Origin: Lysobacteraceae bacterium
GTDB lineage: Bacteria; Patescibacteriota; Patescibacteriia; JAACEG01
Assembly (NCBI GenBank): GCA_011682665.1
Contig: JAACEG010000031.1
Coordinates: 1-6,420 of the forward strand
DNA length: 6,420 nucleotides
Reading direction: 5' to 3'
How positions within the stretch are numbered: the stretch's first letter is position 1; each line of letters starts with the position of its first letter. This document shows positions 1 through 4,722 of the stretch, in pieces. A program made the position numbers and the translations under genes. Below the pieces are notes generated by a model. It was given only the letters and a program-made list of their open reading frames with translations, was not told where the DNA came from and did no database searches.

Positions 1-33
1 TTCTCCCCCTTTTAGGGGGAGTTAGAGGGGGTA
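1..33 (+). repeat. G-rich hairpin repeat, type A, copy 1
   Basis: This 33-bp unit begins TTCTCCCCCTTTTAGGGGG and ends GAGTTAGAGGGGGTA. The first part folds as an 8-bp stem (CTCCCCCT/AGGGGGAG) with a 3-base loop. The unit recurs exactly at 916-948 (inverted) and 2614-2646 (same orientation). It ends about 50 bases before the small membrane protein gene, with its G-rich tail towards that gene. It may extend left of the window. Function unknown. Confidence 0.9.
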
Positions 34-86
34 TAAAATAGGGGGGGGTGATTCAGCTTTTAATAAATTTTGTAACTCAAAAAAAT

Positions 87-284
87 ATGAACAAATCAGA
101 AATTAAATTATTTTTTTTAGGAATTTTGTCAGATATTTTTTATATTTCATTAATAACTTATGTTTTTTTTGCTGCCTTAGAAATTTTACATCCGCGCTTT
201 GTCACTGCTTATTTTAATTTAAACGCGCTCTTGATGATTGTTTTAATAACTGGTATAATTACAATAATGAAAGAAGAGGATTAG
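87..284 (+). CDS. Small two-helix membrane protein of unknown function
   Basis: This encodes 65 residues with two hydrophobic segments, about residues 7-32 and 44-61, separated by a short loop (LHPRFVTAYFNLN). The C-terminus is acidic (KEED), so a hairpin membrane protein is likely. I chose the ATG at 87. An in-frame GTG at 48 would add 13 residues, but it lies at the end of a run of eight G's and the extension is not obviously protein-like. Neither start has a convincing Shine-Dalgarno sequence, although the G-rich repeat at 1-33 lies just upstream. The next gene in the same direction starts 140 bases downstream, so co-transcription is possible. The protein resembles, from memory, small hypothetical membrane proteins common in Patescibacteria; no function is known to me. 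An intact reading frame with two clean helices argues for a real gene. Confidence 0.65.
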   Translation: MNKSEIKLFFLGILSDIFYISLITYVFFAALEILHPRFVTAYFNLNALLMIVLITGIITIMKEED

Positions 285-346
285 TTTACGGAGCTAAAAT
301 TTATAAAGTTATTTAAAAATTTTCGTAATTTAAAGTAATTTAATTT

Positions 347-414
347 CCAAAATATTCAAATGTTATATTATCTTAAAAATTTTTAGAATATTTAAATAAT
401 ATTTGTTATTTTGG
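347..414. other. Imperfect AT-rich inverted repeat upstream of the epimerase-like gene
   Basis: Outer arms CCAAAATA (347-354) and TATTTTGG (407-414) are perfectly complementary. Inside them CAAAT (357-361) can pair with ATTTG (401-405), and ATTAT (367-371) with ATAAT (396-400). The apex contains the palindrome TAAAAATTTTTA (374-385). The structure ends 10 bases before the ATG of the downstream gene. It may be a leader hairpin, a weak terminator of the upstream gene or an operator. AT-rich DNA gives such pairings by chance, so the call is tentative. The rest of 285-424 shows nothing recognisable. Confidence 0.3.
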
Positions 415-424
415 ATTATATTTT

Positions 425-877
425 ATGATTGAAGGCGTAAAAATTAAAAAATTAAATAAATATGATGACGAGCGTGGATGGCTCACAGAAATTTATCGCC
501 ATGACGAAATTGATTTTATTCCCGCAATGGCGTATATAAGCGTTACAAAACCTGGGGTAAAACGCGGACCCCATGAACATGTCTATCAAACTGACTGTTT
601 TATTTTTATTGGACCAGGCGTTTTTGAGCTTTATTTATGGGATAGAAGAAAAAATTCAAAAACAAGAGGAGAGTCTTTAAAAATAAAAGTAGGAGAGAGT
701 AATCCAACTTTAGTAATCGTTCCTCCAGGAGTTGTGCACGGCTATAAAGCAATTTCAGATTGTGACGCGCAATGTATTAATTTAATTGATAAATTATACA
801 AAGGAATTGGCAAGAATGACGAGATTGACGAAATTCGCTGGGAAAATAAAGAAGACTCACCTTATAAAATGGATTAA
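425..877 (+). CDS. RmlC-like (dTDP-4-dehydrorhamnose 3,5-epimerase family) cupin protein
   Basis: The 150-residue protein has the cupin core of the RmlC family, which epimerises C3 and C5 of dTDP-4-keto-6-deoxyglucose in dTDP-rhamnose synthesis. The visible family signatures are an N-terminal DERGWLTEIYR block (15-25), RGPHEH (47-52) with the likely catalytic-base His at H50, the LYLWDRRKNS strand (69-78), and VPPGVVHGYKAIS (99-111). Tyr125 in LIDKLYKG sits about where the family has its catalytic Tyr. It is shorter than usual RmlC (about 180-190 residues), mainly at the C-terminus, and the usual RGLHY-type motif reads RGPHEH. It may therefore be a related sugar-nucleotide epimerase or isomerase rather than true RmlC. 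No rmlA, rmlB or rmlD lies nearby. The ATG at 425 has no good Shine-Dalgarno site. The product is presumably cytoplasmic and feeds surface polysaccharide synthesis. Confidence 0.85.
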   Translation: MIEGVKIKKLNKYDDERGWLTEIYRHDEIDFIPAMAYISVTKPGVKRGPHEHVYQTDCFIFIGPGVFELYLWDRRKNSKTRGESLKIKVGESNPTLVIVPPGVVHGYKAISDCDAQCINLIDKLYKGIGKNDEIDEIRWENKEDSPYKMD

Positions 878-915
878 TTTTAAAATATAATCCGCTGATT
901 TCCTTCACCTATTTT

Positions 916-948
916 TACCCCCTCTAACTCCCCCTAAAAGGGGGAGAA
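916..948 (-). repeat. G-rich hairpin repeat, type A, copy 2 (inverted)
   Basis: This is an exact reverse complement of the 33-bp unit at 1-33. It lies 38 bases after the epimerase-like gene and starts a repeat cluster that continues with two type B units in the opposite orientation. No T-run follows the hairpin on the plus strand, so it is not a typical intrinsic terminator. Confidence 0.9.
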
Positions 949-961
949 CGAGAATAACGCT

Positions 962-1044
962 TTCCTCCCCTTTTAGGGGAGGCTAGGTGGGGTAAAAATA
1001 ACGAGTTCCTCCCCTATTTAGGGGAGGCTAGGTGGGGTAAAAAA
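962..1044 (+). repeat. Two tandem G-rich hairpin repeats, type B
   Basis: Two near-identical units, 962-998 and 1006-1044, are repeated at a 44-bp period. Each has a hairpin (CCTCCCCTATTTAGGGGAGG in the second copy; one base shorter in the first) followed by CTAGGTGGGGTAAAAA. The spacer between them is TAACGAG, and a similar ATAACGCT precedes the first copy. The final unit ends 4 bases before the ATG of the HtrA-type gene, so its GGTGGGG (1031-1037) falls 11 bases upstream of the start and is the only Shine-Dalgarno-like sequence there. The rest of the 878-1048 gap holds a TATAAT at 886-891 with no matching -35 box. Confidence 0.9.
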
Positions 1045-1048
1045 TTTT

Positions 1049-2143
1049 ATGAAAAAAGTATTTAAAAAAGTTATATTCTTATTTCTATCAATAGCAATAA
1101 TTTCGTCATCACTATTTTTTGTTAAAATAAAACAAAAAGATAGTTTAGCTGATATTTTATTTCAAGAACAAACAGAAACAATTTCCGCTATTGATCAGGC
1201 GAAAAAATCAGTTGTAAGTATTATTAAAACAGAGGAGCTGACAAAAATAATTACTAACAATTTAGGGCAGACGCAAATAGACGCTAACTTTAAACAAGTC
1301 GCTGGCGGAAGTGGTATAATTGTTGATAAAAATGGTTTAATTTTAACAAATAAACATGTGGTTTCTTTCGGCGATAAATATTCCGTGATTTTAAATAATG
1401 GGGAAATTTATGACGGAAAAGTTGTGGCGCGCGATCCTTTAAAAGATTTAGCTTTAGTGAAAATAGATGAAAAAAATTTGTCAATTATTAAATTTGCCAA
1501 TTCTCGGAATTTAAAAATAGGTCAAACAGTTATGACTGTGGGATACGCATTAGGAAGATATGAAAATTCTGTCACCAAAGGAATTATTTCTGGACTGCAC
1601 CGCGATCTGACTGCTTCAGATAGCCAAGGAAAAATAGAATCTCTTTCTAATATTATTCAAACAGACGCCGCAATCAATCCAGGGAATTCAGGCGGAGCTT
1701 TAATCAATCTAAATGGAGAATTAGTCGGCGTTAACGTTGCCACAGAATTAGATGGAGAAAATGTAGGTTTTGCAATTCCGTCAAATTCAGTTAATAAAGC
1801 TATAAGAAGTTATAAAAAATATGGAAAAATTATCAGGCCAAAATTAGGCGTTAGATATTCAATGCTTAACCCGACTATTAAAAAATTTATTGGATTGCCA
1901 CGAAAACAAGGCGCTTGGATTCATTCTGGCGATGGTCCGGCTGTTGTCCCAAATTCTCCGGCAAATAAAGCTGGGCTATTGGAAAATGACATTATCTTTG
2001 AAATAAACGCCATAAAAATAACAGAGGACTTGCCTCTGTGTGAAGTTATAAGCTTTTACGAGCCAAACCAAACAATTGGTTTAAAAGTTCAACGCGGGAA
2101 TAAAGTTATAATTTTAAAAGTTAAATTAGGAAGTTTTGAGTAA
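1049..2143 (+). CDS. htrA: Membrane-anchored HtrA/DegP-type serine protease (S1C) with one PDZ domain
   Basis: The 364-residue protein degrades or processes misfolded proteins outside the cytoplasm. Residues 1-7 are basic and 8-25 hydrophobic, giving a signal anchor or signal peptide. A chymotrypsin-fold domain spans about 45-255. The catalytic triad is intact: His103 in TNKHVV, Asp133 in DPLKDLALVKI and Ser214 in NPGNSGGAL. GGSGIIVDKNGLILTN (86-101) and VGFAIPSN (239-246) are also typical of the family. One PDZ domain follows (about 263-360), with GAWI (288-291) as the likely carboxylate-binding loop. One PDZ plus an anchor resembles the DegS-like layout rather than two-PDZ DegP. The ATG at 1049 abuts a repeat that supplies the only G-rich ribosome-binding candidate. 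The 3' end overlaps the convergent small gene by 18 bp, and no T-run terminator is visible. Confidence 0.95.
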   Translation: MKKVFKKVIFLFLSIAIISSSLFFVKIKQKDSLADILFQEQTETISAIDQAKKSVVSIIKTEELTKIITNNLGQTQIDANFKQVAGGSGIIVDKNGLILTNKHVVSFGDKYSVILNNGEIYDGKVVARDPLKDLALVKIDEKNLSIIKFANSRNLKIGQTVMTVGYALGRYENSVTKGIISGLHRDLTASDSQGKIESLSNIIQTDAAINPGNSGGALINLNGELVGVNVATELDGENVGFAIPSNSVNKAIRSYKKYGKIIRPKLGVRYSMLNPTIKKFIGLPRKQGAWIHSGDGPAVVPNSPANKAGLLENDIIFEINAIKITEDLPLCEVISFYEPNQTIGLKVQRGNKVIILKVKLGSFE

Positions 2144-2416
2144 AGCATTTAAAATTCTTTGTTTTTCTTTTTCTAAAGCAAAGCTATCATTATAATCAGC
2201 GCTATGCGCTTTTTGTCCTTGATAGCTTTCTTTTTTTTGGTCTAAATGCAAATTGATAAAAATATTGTCATCTTCTTCTTTTAAATAAATATGAAAACGT
2301 GGATAGCGAAGAGTCCCTACTCTTCTAACATAAGCGTCATGAAAAAGCAAATAACCCAAAGAACGCATTAAATGTTGAGTAGTATAACCAGTTTTATTTT
2401 TAATTTCAAATTTCAT
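2126..2416 (-). CDS. Conserved-looking 96-residue protein of unknown function
   Basis: This small soluble protein has no signal peptide or membrane helix. Notable stretches are MKFEIKNKTGYTTQHLMRSL (1-20), RYPRFHIYL (37-45), NLHLDQKK (55-62) and KAHSADY (69-75), then a charged C-terminal helix (80-93). The alternating strand pattern with fixed His, Tyr and Arg residues suggests a compact alpha/beta fold. From memory, proteins with the same RYPRFHxY and NxHLDQK pattern recur as hypothetical proteins in Patescibacteria; I know of no assigned function. The gene converges on the HtrA-type gene, with its last 18 bases overlapping that gene's 3' end. The ATG lies next to four type B repeats oriented so that GGTGGGG is about 14 bases upstream, the same arrangement as at the protease start. 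Confidence 0.8.
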   Translation of the reverse strand: MKFEIKNKTGYTTQHLMRSLGYLLFHDAYVRRVGTLRYPRFHIYLKEEDDNIFINLHLDQKKESYQGQKAHSADYNDSFALEKEKQRILNALLKTS

Positions 2417-2425
2417 TTTTTAATT

Positions 2426-2600
2426 TTTTTACCCCACCTAACCTCCCCTAAATAGGGTGGGGAAAGCGTTATTTTTACCCCACCTGACCTCCCCTAAATA
2501 GGGGAGGAACCTGTTATTTTTTACCCCACCTGACCTCCCCTAAATAGGGGAGGAAAGCGTTATTTTTACCCCGCCTAACCTCCCCTAAATAGGGGAGGAA
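2426..2600 (-). repeat. Four tandem G-rich hairpin repeats, type B (inverted orientation)
   Basis: Four units at about 2426-2464, 2472-2509, 2518-2555 and 2563-2600 have a 45-46 bp period. Read on the minus strand each is a CCTCCCCTATTTAGGGGAGG hairpin followed by a G-rich tail (AGGTGGGGTAAAAA in the first three; the copy at 2563-2600 has AGGCGGGG) and a spacer of the ATAACGC or ATAACAG type. The unit nearest the gene (2426-2464) has a changed arm (AGGGTGGGG on the plus strand), which weakens its stem. The spacers are themselves conserved, so the period is a true tandem duplication and not a CRISPR array. The tail faces the small gene at 2126-2416. Confidence 0.9.
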
Positions 2601-2613
2601 TTTTATTTCATAG

Positions 2614-2646
2614 TTCTCCCCCTTTTAGGGGGAGTTAGAGGGGGTA
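2614..2646 (+). repeat. G-rich hairpin repeat, type A, copy 3
   Basis: This is an exact copy of the 33-bp unit at 1-33. It closes the second repeat cluster, so that cluster (four B units in minus orientation, then A in plus) is the reverse complement in layout of the cluster at 916-1044. The remaining 2647-2694 is plain AT-rich sequence. Confidence 0.9.
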
Positions 2647-2694
2647 ATATAAATAGAAGAGAAATTAATTTATAAAATCATTATATCATTAAAA

Positions 2695-2733
2695 AATAAA
2701 ATAAAAAAGGGGACCTTGCCGAAACAAAGTCCC
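2695..2733 (-). terminator. Rho-independent terminator of the basic-tailed protein gene
   Basis: On the minus strand GGGACTTTG, a 6-base loop (TTTCGG) and CAAGGTCCC form a 9-bp stem with one G-T pair. It is followed by CTTTTTT (plus-strand A-run 2703-2708) and further T-rich sequence. It lies about 45 bases after the stop codon of the gene at 2780-3337. Confidence 0.8.
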
Positions 2734-2779
2734 TCTTTGAAAAAATTTATTTTTAACGGAGTTTTTGTAAATTTCCGTT

Positions 2780-3337
2780 TTAGGAGAAGATAGCTTTCGC
2801 CTCTCTTTTAGCCACTTTAGCCGCGCGTTTCCGCACGGTCTTGCCAGTCTTGTGTCGGCAGTTAGGGCCGACACCGGGCTTTCCGTCCTGGGGGTAAAAA
2901 TTTCGGACCGTAGTCCGAAGATTTTTTTGTTTGATATGACGCCTGGCGGCGTCAATCATTTCAGAACTGATTCTTTCCCCTTTATAAAACAAGGGGAACA
3001 TTTCAAAATTTTTTTTAGGTTCCGCCTTAACAACTTCAAGAGCGATAGTCCATTTTTCTTGATGGAACGCTTTACGGCGCTCCTTCTTCTCAAATCGGGT
3101 TCTTGCCGCTCTAATTGCGGCGATCATGATTCCGATTTTAATCCCCTTAAATTCAGGGATTTCCCCTTCAAAGGCTCTAGCAAGCTCTTTGTCGCTTGCC
3201 TCAATCCCTCCTTCCAGGGCGTCTGTGGCTTTCGCCATGATTTCCCTGAAAAGTTCCTGGGAAATCCTGCTACTCATGTTGTCGGCAGGGGTTGTCGTGG
3301 TCTGCGTGGTCAACGAAAAGATTTTTGCCGATGCCAT
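2780..3337 (-). CDS. GC-rich gene for a basic-tailed protein of unknown function
   Basis: The 185-residue protein is not recognised. A Thr-rich N-terminus (about 9-16) is followed by a helical, charged region (25-105) containing a KKERRK cluster (84-89). Then comes a segment with FYKGERISSEMIDAARRHI (117-135) and a strongly basic Lys/Arg tail (161-180), which suggests nucleic-acid or ribosome contact (inference). There is no signal peptide or membrane helix. The ATG at 3337 has an excellent Shine-Dalgarno (AAGGAGG, 6 bases upstream), which fixes start and strand; Met21 is a possible but unsupported alternative start. The gene is far richer in G+C than its surroundings: 40 of 60 bases in 2821-2880 and 31 of 60 in 3241-3300, against 11 of 60 in 1081-1140. 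Recent transfer or strong selection could explain this. A plus-strand frame of similar size (2852-3391) is judged a shadow. The gene has its own promoter and terminator. Confidence 0.75.
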   Translation of the reverse strand: MASAKIFSLTTQTTTTPADNMSSRISQELFREIMAKATDALEGGIEASDKELARAFEGEIPEFKGIKIGIMIAAIRAARTRFEKKERRKAFHQEKWTIALEVVKAEPKKNFEMFPLFYKGERISSEMIDAARRHIKQKNLRTTVRNFYPQDGKPGVGPNCRHKTGKTVRKRAAKVAKREAKAIFS

Positions 3338-3343
3338 AATAAT

Positions 3344-3350
3344 CCTCCTT
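3344..3350 (-). promoter_or_regulatory. Strong Shine-Dalgarno site of the basic-tailed protein gene
   Basis: AAGGAGG on the minus strand lies six bases before the ATG ending at 3337. It decides the coding strand in a region where both strands carry long open frames. Confidence 0.85.
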
Positions 3351-3386
3351 GTTTTATCCTTCCCAAAACGGGTCGGACTGTTAATA

Positions 3387-3436
3387 TTTAATTGCCTTGC
3401 TTGAAATCATAAATTTGATTTCAAGTAAGACAATTA
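3387..3436 (-). promoter_or_regulatory. Promoter embedded in a long palindrome (candidate operator)
   Basis: On the minus strand TTGTCT (3428-3433), a 16-base spacer and TATGAT (3406-3411) make a plausible sigma-70-type promoter about 65-70 bases upstream of the basic-tailed protein's start. The same DNA is a long dyad: CTTGCTTGAAATCA (3396-3409) pairs with TGATTTCAAGTAAG (3416-3429) over 14 positions with one G-T, around a 6-base centre. After one mismatch it extends through TAATTG (3389-3394) and CAATTA (3431-3436). A dyad covering both promoter boxes is what a repressor operator would look like; a hairpin in the DNA or a leader RNA is the alternative. Confidence 0.55.
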
Positions 3437-3687
3437 GAATTTTTACAAAGAACATCTTTTATTATTTTAATAAATTATCATAGCAGAAATATAAAAAATG
3501 TCAATATACTTATGCCAAAATAAATTTCAAATGTCAGTTTAATGTTAAATAACTAAATGATAAATTATTTTAAATAAATTTTAAATTTTATATTTATAAT
3601 TTTATTTTGACTAACAATAACATCATTACAATAATTTTTTTATTTCAAAAATCAACAATTTTTATTTTAAAAGTCGTTTTAAGAATT

Positions 3688-3726
3688 CGGAAATTACTTC
3701 CATACTACGTAGTATGGAAGTTTCCG
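3688..3726. repeat. Perfect 24-bp palindrome with extended arms
   Basis: CTTCCATACTAC (3697-3708) is followed directly by its exact reverse complement (3709-3720). After a one-sided TTA bulge (3694-3696), outer arms CGGAAA (3688-3693) and TTTCCG (3721-3726) add six more pairs. No T-run follows on either strand, so it is not a normal terminator. A protein-binding or recombination site is possible. Confidence 0.8.
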
Positions 3727-3737
3727 CCCAAAACATT

Positions 3738-3780
3738 TTATATCAAAGTTATATCAAAGATTGTTGTGAGATTGTTGTGA
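3738..3780 (+). repeat. Two adjacent tandem pairs of 11-bp direct repeats
   Basis: TTATATCAAAG occurs at 3738-3748 and 3749-3759. GATTGTTGTGA occurs at 3759-3769 and 3770-3780. All copies are exact, and the two pairs share one base. The 11-bp spacing is close to one helical turn, as in arrays bound cooperatively by a protein. They begin 11 bases after the palindrome arms end. Confidence 0.8.
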
Positions 3781-3870
3781 AATTTTTGCGATTGTGCAAA
3801 TTCTACAATAGTTATAATTTTTTTATTTTAAAATCTTTTTGAAAGAATAATTTCAAAAAATAATCTATTT

Positions 3871-3900
3871 AAAAATCGTCGTTTTCACGGCGATTTTTTT
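3871..3900. terminator. Hairpin terminator, probably serving the gene at 3919-4455
   Basis: AAAAATCGTCG (3871-3881), loop TTTTCA and CGGCGATTTTT (3888-3898) make an 11-bp stem with one G-T pair. Seven T's end it on the plus strand, and five T's within the stem end it on the minus strand. It lies about 18 bases after the stop of the minus-strand gene, so it most likely terminates that gene. It may work in both directions. Confidence 0.7.
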
Positions 3901-3918
3901 GTTATGGGATTTATAATT

Positions 3919-4455
3919 TTAGAATGAATAAAAGCATTCTTTTGTTATTTGGGCAATAAGATTATATTGTTTACTCATATAATATCCGATTTCCCTCCCT
4001 GTTTCGGTATAGAATTGATAGTATAAGTTAATGCCCATATCATTATAATCTTCAATATTCATACATCGCCAATTGCCTCTTTCCTTAAATATAGAGCTGA
4101 TCAGAAAACAAATATTCGCTCCTTGCTTTAAGCTTGTTGGATTTTTTTGCGCGTCAAGAATATAATCAATAACAATCCAACTCTTTGGCGATTGCATCTC
4201 ACATAGCAAGTTAGATACATAAATGCCACATAAAAATAGTTCTTCGCCAGCTAATTTTTTTTTCAAGATAATTTTTGAAATTTTTCCCTCAAAGATTCTT
4301 CTCAATCTTTGCGGTCCAACTATTTCTATTTTATCTTTTAATTCAGGCAGGCATTTTTTTAATATTATTGCATTTTGCAGTAATTCGTTAAAGGAATTCT
4401 TTACAGCCGGATTTTTCCTCCACTTAGCTCTTAGAATGCTGATAATTTTTCCCAT
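3919..4455 (-). CDS. Soluble protein of unknown function, divergent from the C10 protease
   Basis: The 178-residue protein is not recognised. It has a basic N-terminus (MGKIISILRAKWRKNPAVKN, 1-20) and a Lys-rich middle (59-67), followed by a segment with scattered Cys (76, 85, 116, 131) and a Tyr-rich C-terminal part (DYNDMGINLYYQFYTETGREIGYYM, 136-160). There is no signal peptide or membrane helix, so it is probably cytoplasmic. The ATG at 4455 has a strong Shine-Dalgarno (AAGGAGG, 8 bases upstream), and promoter and terminator flank the gene, so expression is credible. It is divergent from the streptopain-like protease. SpeB-type proteases often have an inhibitor gene nearby, but that inhibitor resembles the protease propeptide and I see no such resemblance here. 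A regulator or an unrelated neighbour are equally possible. Confidence 0.75.
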   Translation of the reverse strand: MGKIISILRAKWRKNPAVKNSFNELLQNAIILKKCLPELKDKIEIVGPQRLRRIFEGKISKIILKKKLAGEELFLCGIYVSNLLCEMQSPKSWIVIDYILDAQKNPTSLKQGANICFLISSIFKERGNWRCMNIEDYNDMGINLYYQFYTETGREIGYYMSKQYNLIAQITKECFYSF

Positions 4456-4496
4456 AGTTATTTCCTCCTTTTTAGAATGAGCGTTAGATGTTAAAT

Positions 4497-4525
4497 AGTA
4501 TAAATAAATAATTTTTAAAAAGCAA
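4497..4525 (-). promoter_or_regulatory. Sigma-70-type promoter of the 3919-4455 gene
   Basis: On the minus strand TTGCTT (4520-4525), a 17-base spacer and TATACT (4497-4502) match the consensus well. The predicted transcript start is about 35 bases before the ATG, leaving a short leader that contains AAGGAGG. Confidence 0.65.
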
Positions 4526-4560
4526 ATTTATTTTTTTAAAAAAATTTTTGAAAAACTGTT

Positions 4561-4585
4561 AAGGTAATTTTATCAAGGTAATTTT
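4561..4585 (+). repeat. 11-bp direct repeat abutting the protease promoter
   Basis: AAGGTAATTTT occurs at 4561-4571 and 4575-4585, a 14-bp period. The second copy runs into the -35 box at 4585. It lies between the two divergent promoters, so it may bind a shared regulator. The sequence is AT-rich and the repeat is short. Confidence 0.5.
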
Positions 4586-4613
4586 TGACAAAAAGACGAG
4601 AATATGCTTAATT
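4585..4613 (+). promoter_or_regulatory. Promoter of the C10 protease gene
   Basis: TTGACA (4585-4590) is a perfect -35 box. After 17 bases TTAATT (4608-4613) is a weak -10 box preceded by TGC, the extended -10 element. The leader would be about 100 bases and includes a small hairpin (AGCATT 4646-4651 with AATGCT 4658-4663). Confidence 0.5.
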
Positions 4614-4706
4614 TATTTAAAGCTCTTTAATAATAAAATAATAAAAGCATTTTTTCCAATGCTATTTATCACTCACTAAACGAAAAAGCTATTATAAGCG
4701 CAAAAA

Positions 4707-4712
4707 GGGAGG
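4707..4712 (+). promoter_or_regulatory. Shine-Dalgarno site of the C10 protease gene
   Basis: GGGAGG lies ten bases before the ATG at 4723 and supports that start, which also gives a clean signal peptide. Confidence 0.75.
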
Positions 4713-4722
4713 AATTAGAAAA

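Larger units (their letters stand above)
3437..3870. other. Gene-free AT-rich region with a palindrome and tandem 11-mers
   Basis: No frame of useful length with a start and ribosome-binding site is visible on either strand. The left part (3437-3680) is almost pure A/T with nothing recognisable. The right part holds the palindrome at 3688-3726 and the direct repeats at 3738-3780. A TATAAT at 3813-3818 has only a poorly spaced -35 candidate (TTGTGC, 15 bases), so a short RNA ending at the 3871-3900 hairpin is possible but unsupported. Confidence 0.5.

Noticed and set aside
48..86. GTG start extending the small membrane protein by 13 residues
   Set aside because: The GTG is the end of a G-run next to a repeat, and the ATG at 87 gives a compact protein with a normal N-terminus. 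It cannot be excluded.
916..1044. Repeat hairpins as intrinsic terminators
   Set aside because: The stems are strong, but no T-run follows them on the relevant strand.
1290..1484. Minus-strand open frame of 64 codons within the protease gene
   Set aside because: It lies wholly opposite a gene with an intact catalytic triad and has no start signals.
2426..2600. Possible CRISPR array (regular 46-bp period)
   Set aside because: The short spacers are nearly identical between copies, so this is a tandem duplication; there are no unique spacers and no cas genes.
2689..2955. Minus-strand open frame of 88 codons
   Set aside because: It lies in another frame of the same minus-strand gene, runs through its terminator hairpin and has no ribosome-binding site.
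2852..3391. Plus-strand open frame of 179 codons opposite the basic-tailed protein gene
   Set aside because: It has no Shine-Dalgarno at its start and its product is low-complexity and Phe/Arg-rich. The minus strand has AAGGAGG, a promoter and a terminator, so the plus frame is a shadow caused by high G+C.
3813..3900. Short non-coding RNA from TATAAT at 3813 to the hairpin at 3871-3900
   Set aside because: The only -35 candidate has 15-base spacing and a poor match. The terminator is better explained by the minus-strand gene that ends 18 bases away.
4223..4480. Plus-strand open frame of 85 codons
   Set aside because: It is antisense to the gene at 3919-4455, which has strong expression signals, and it crosses that gene's start and Shine-Dalgarno site.
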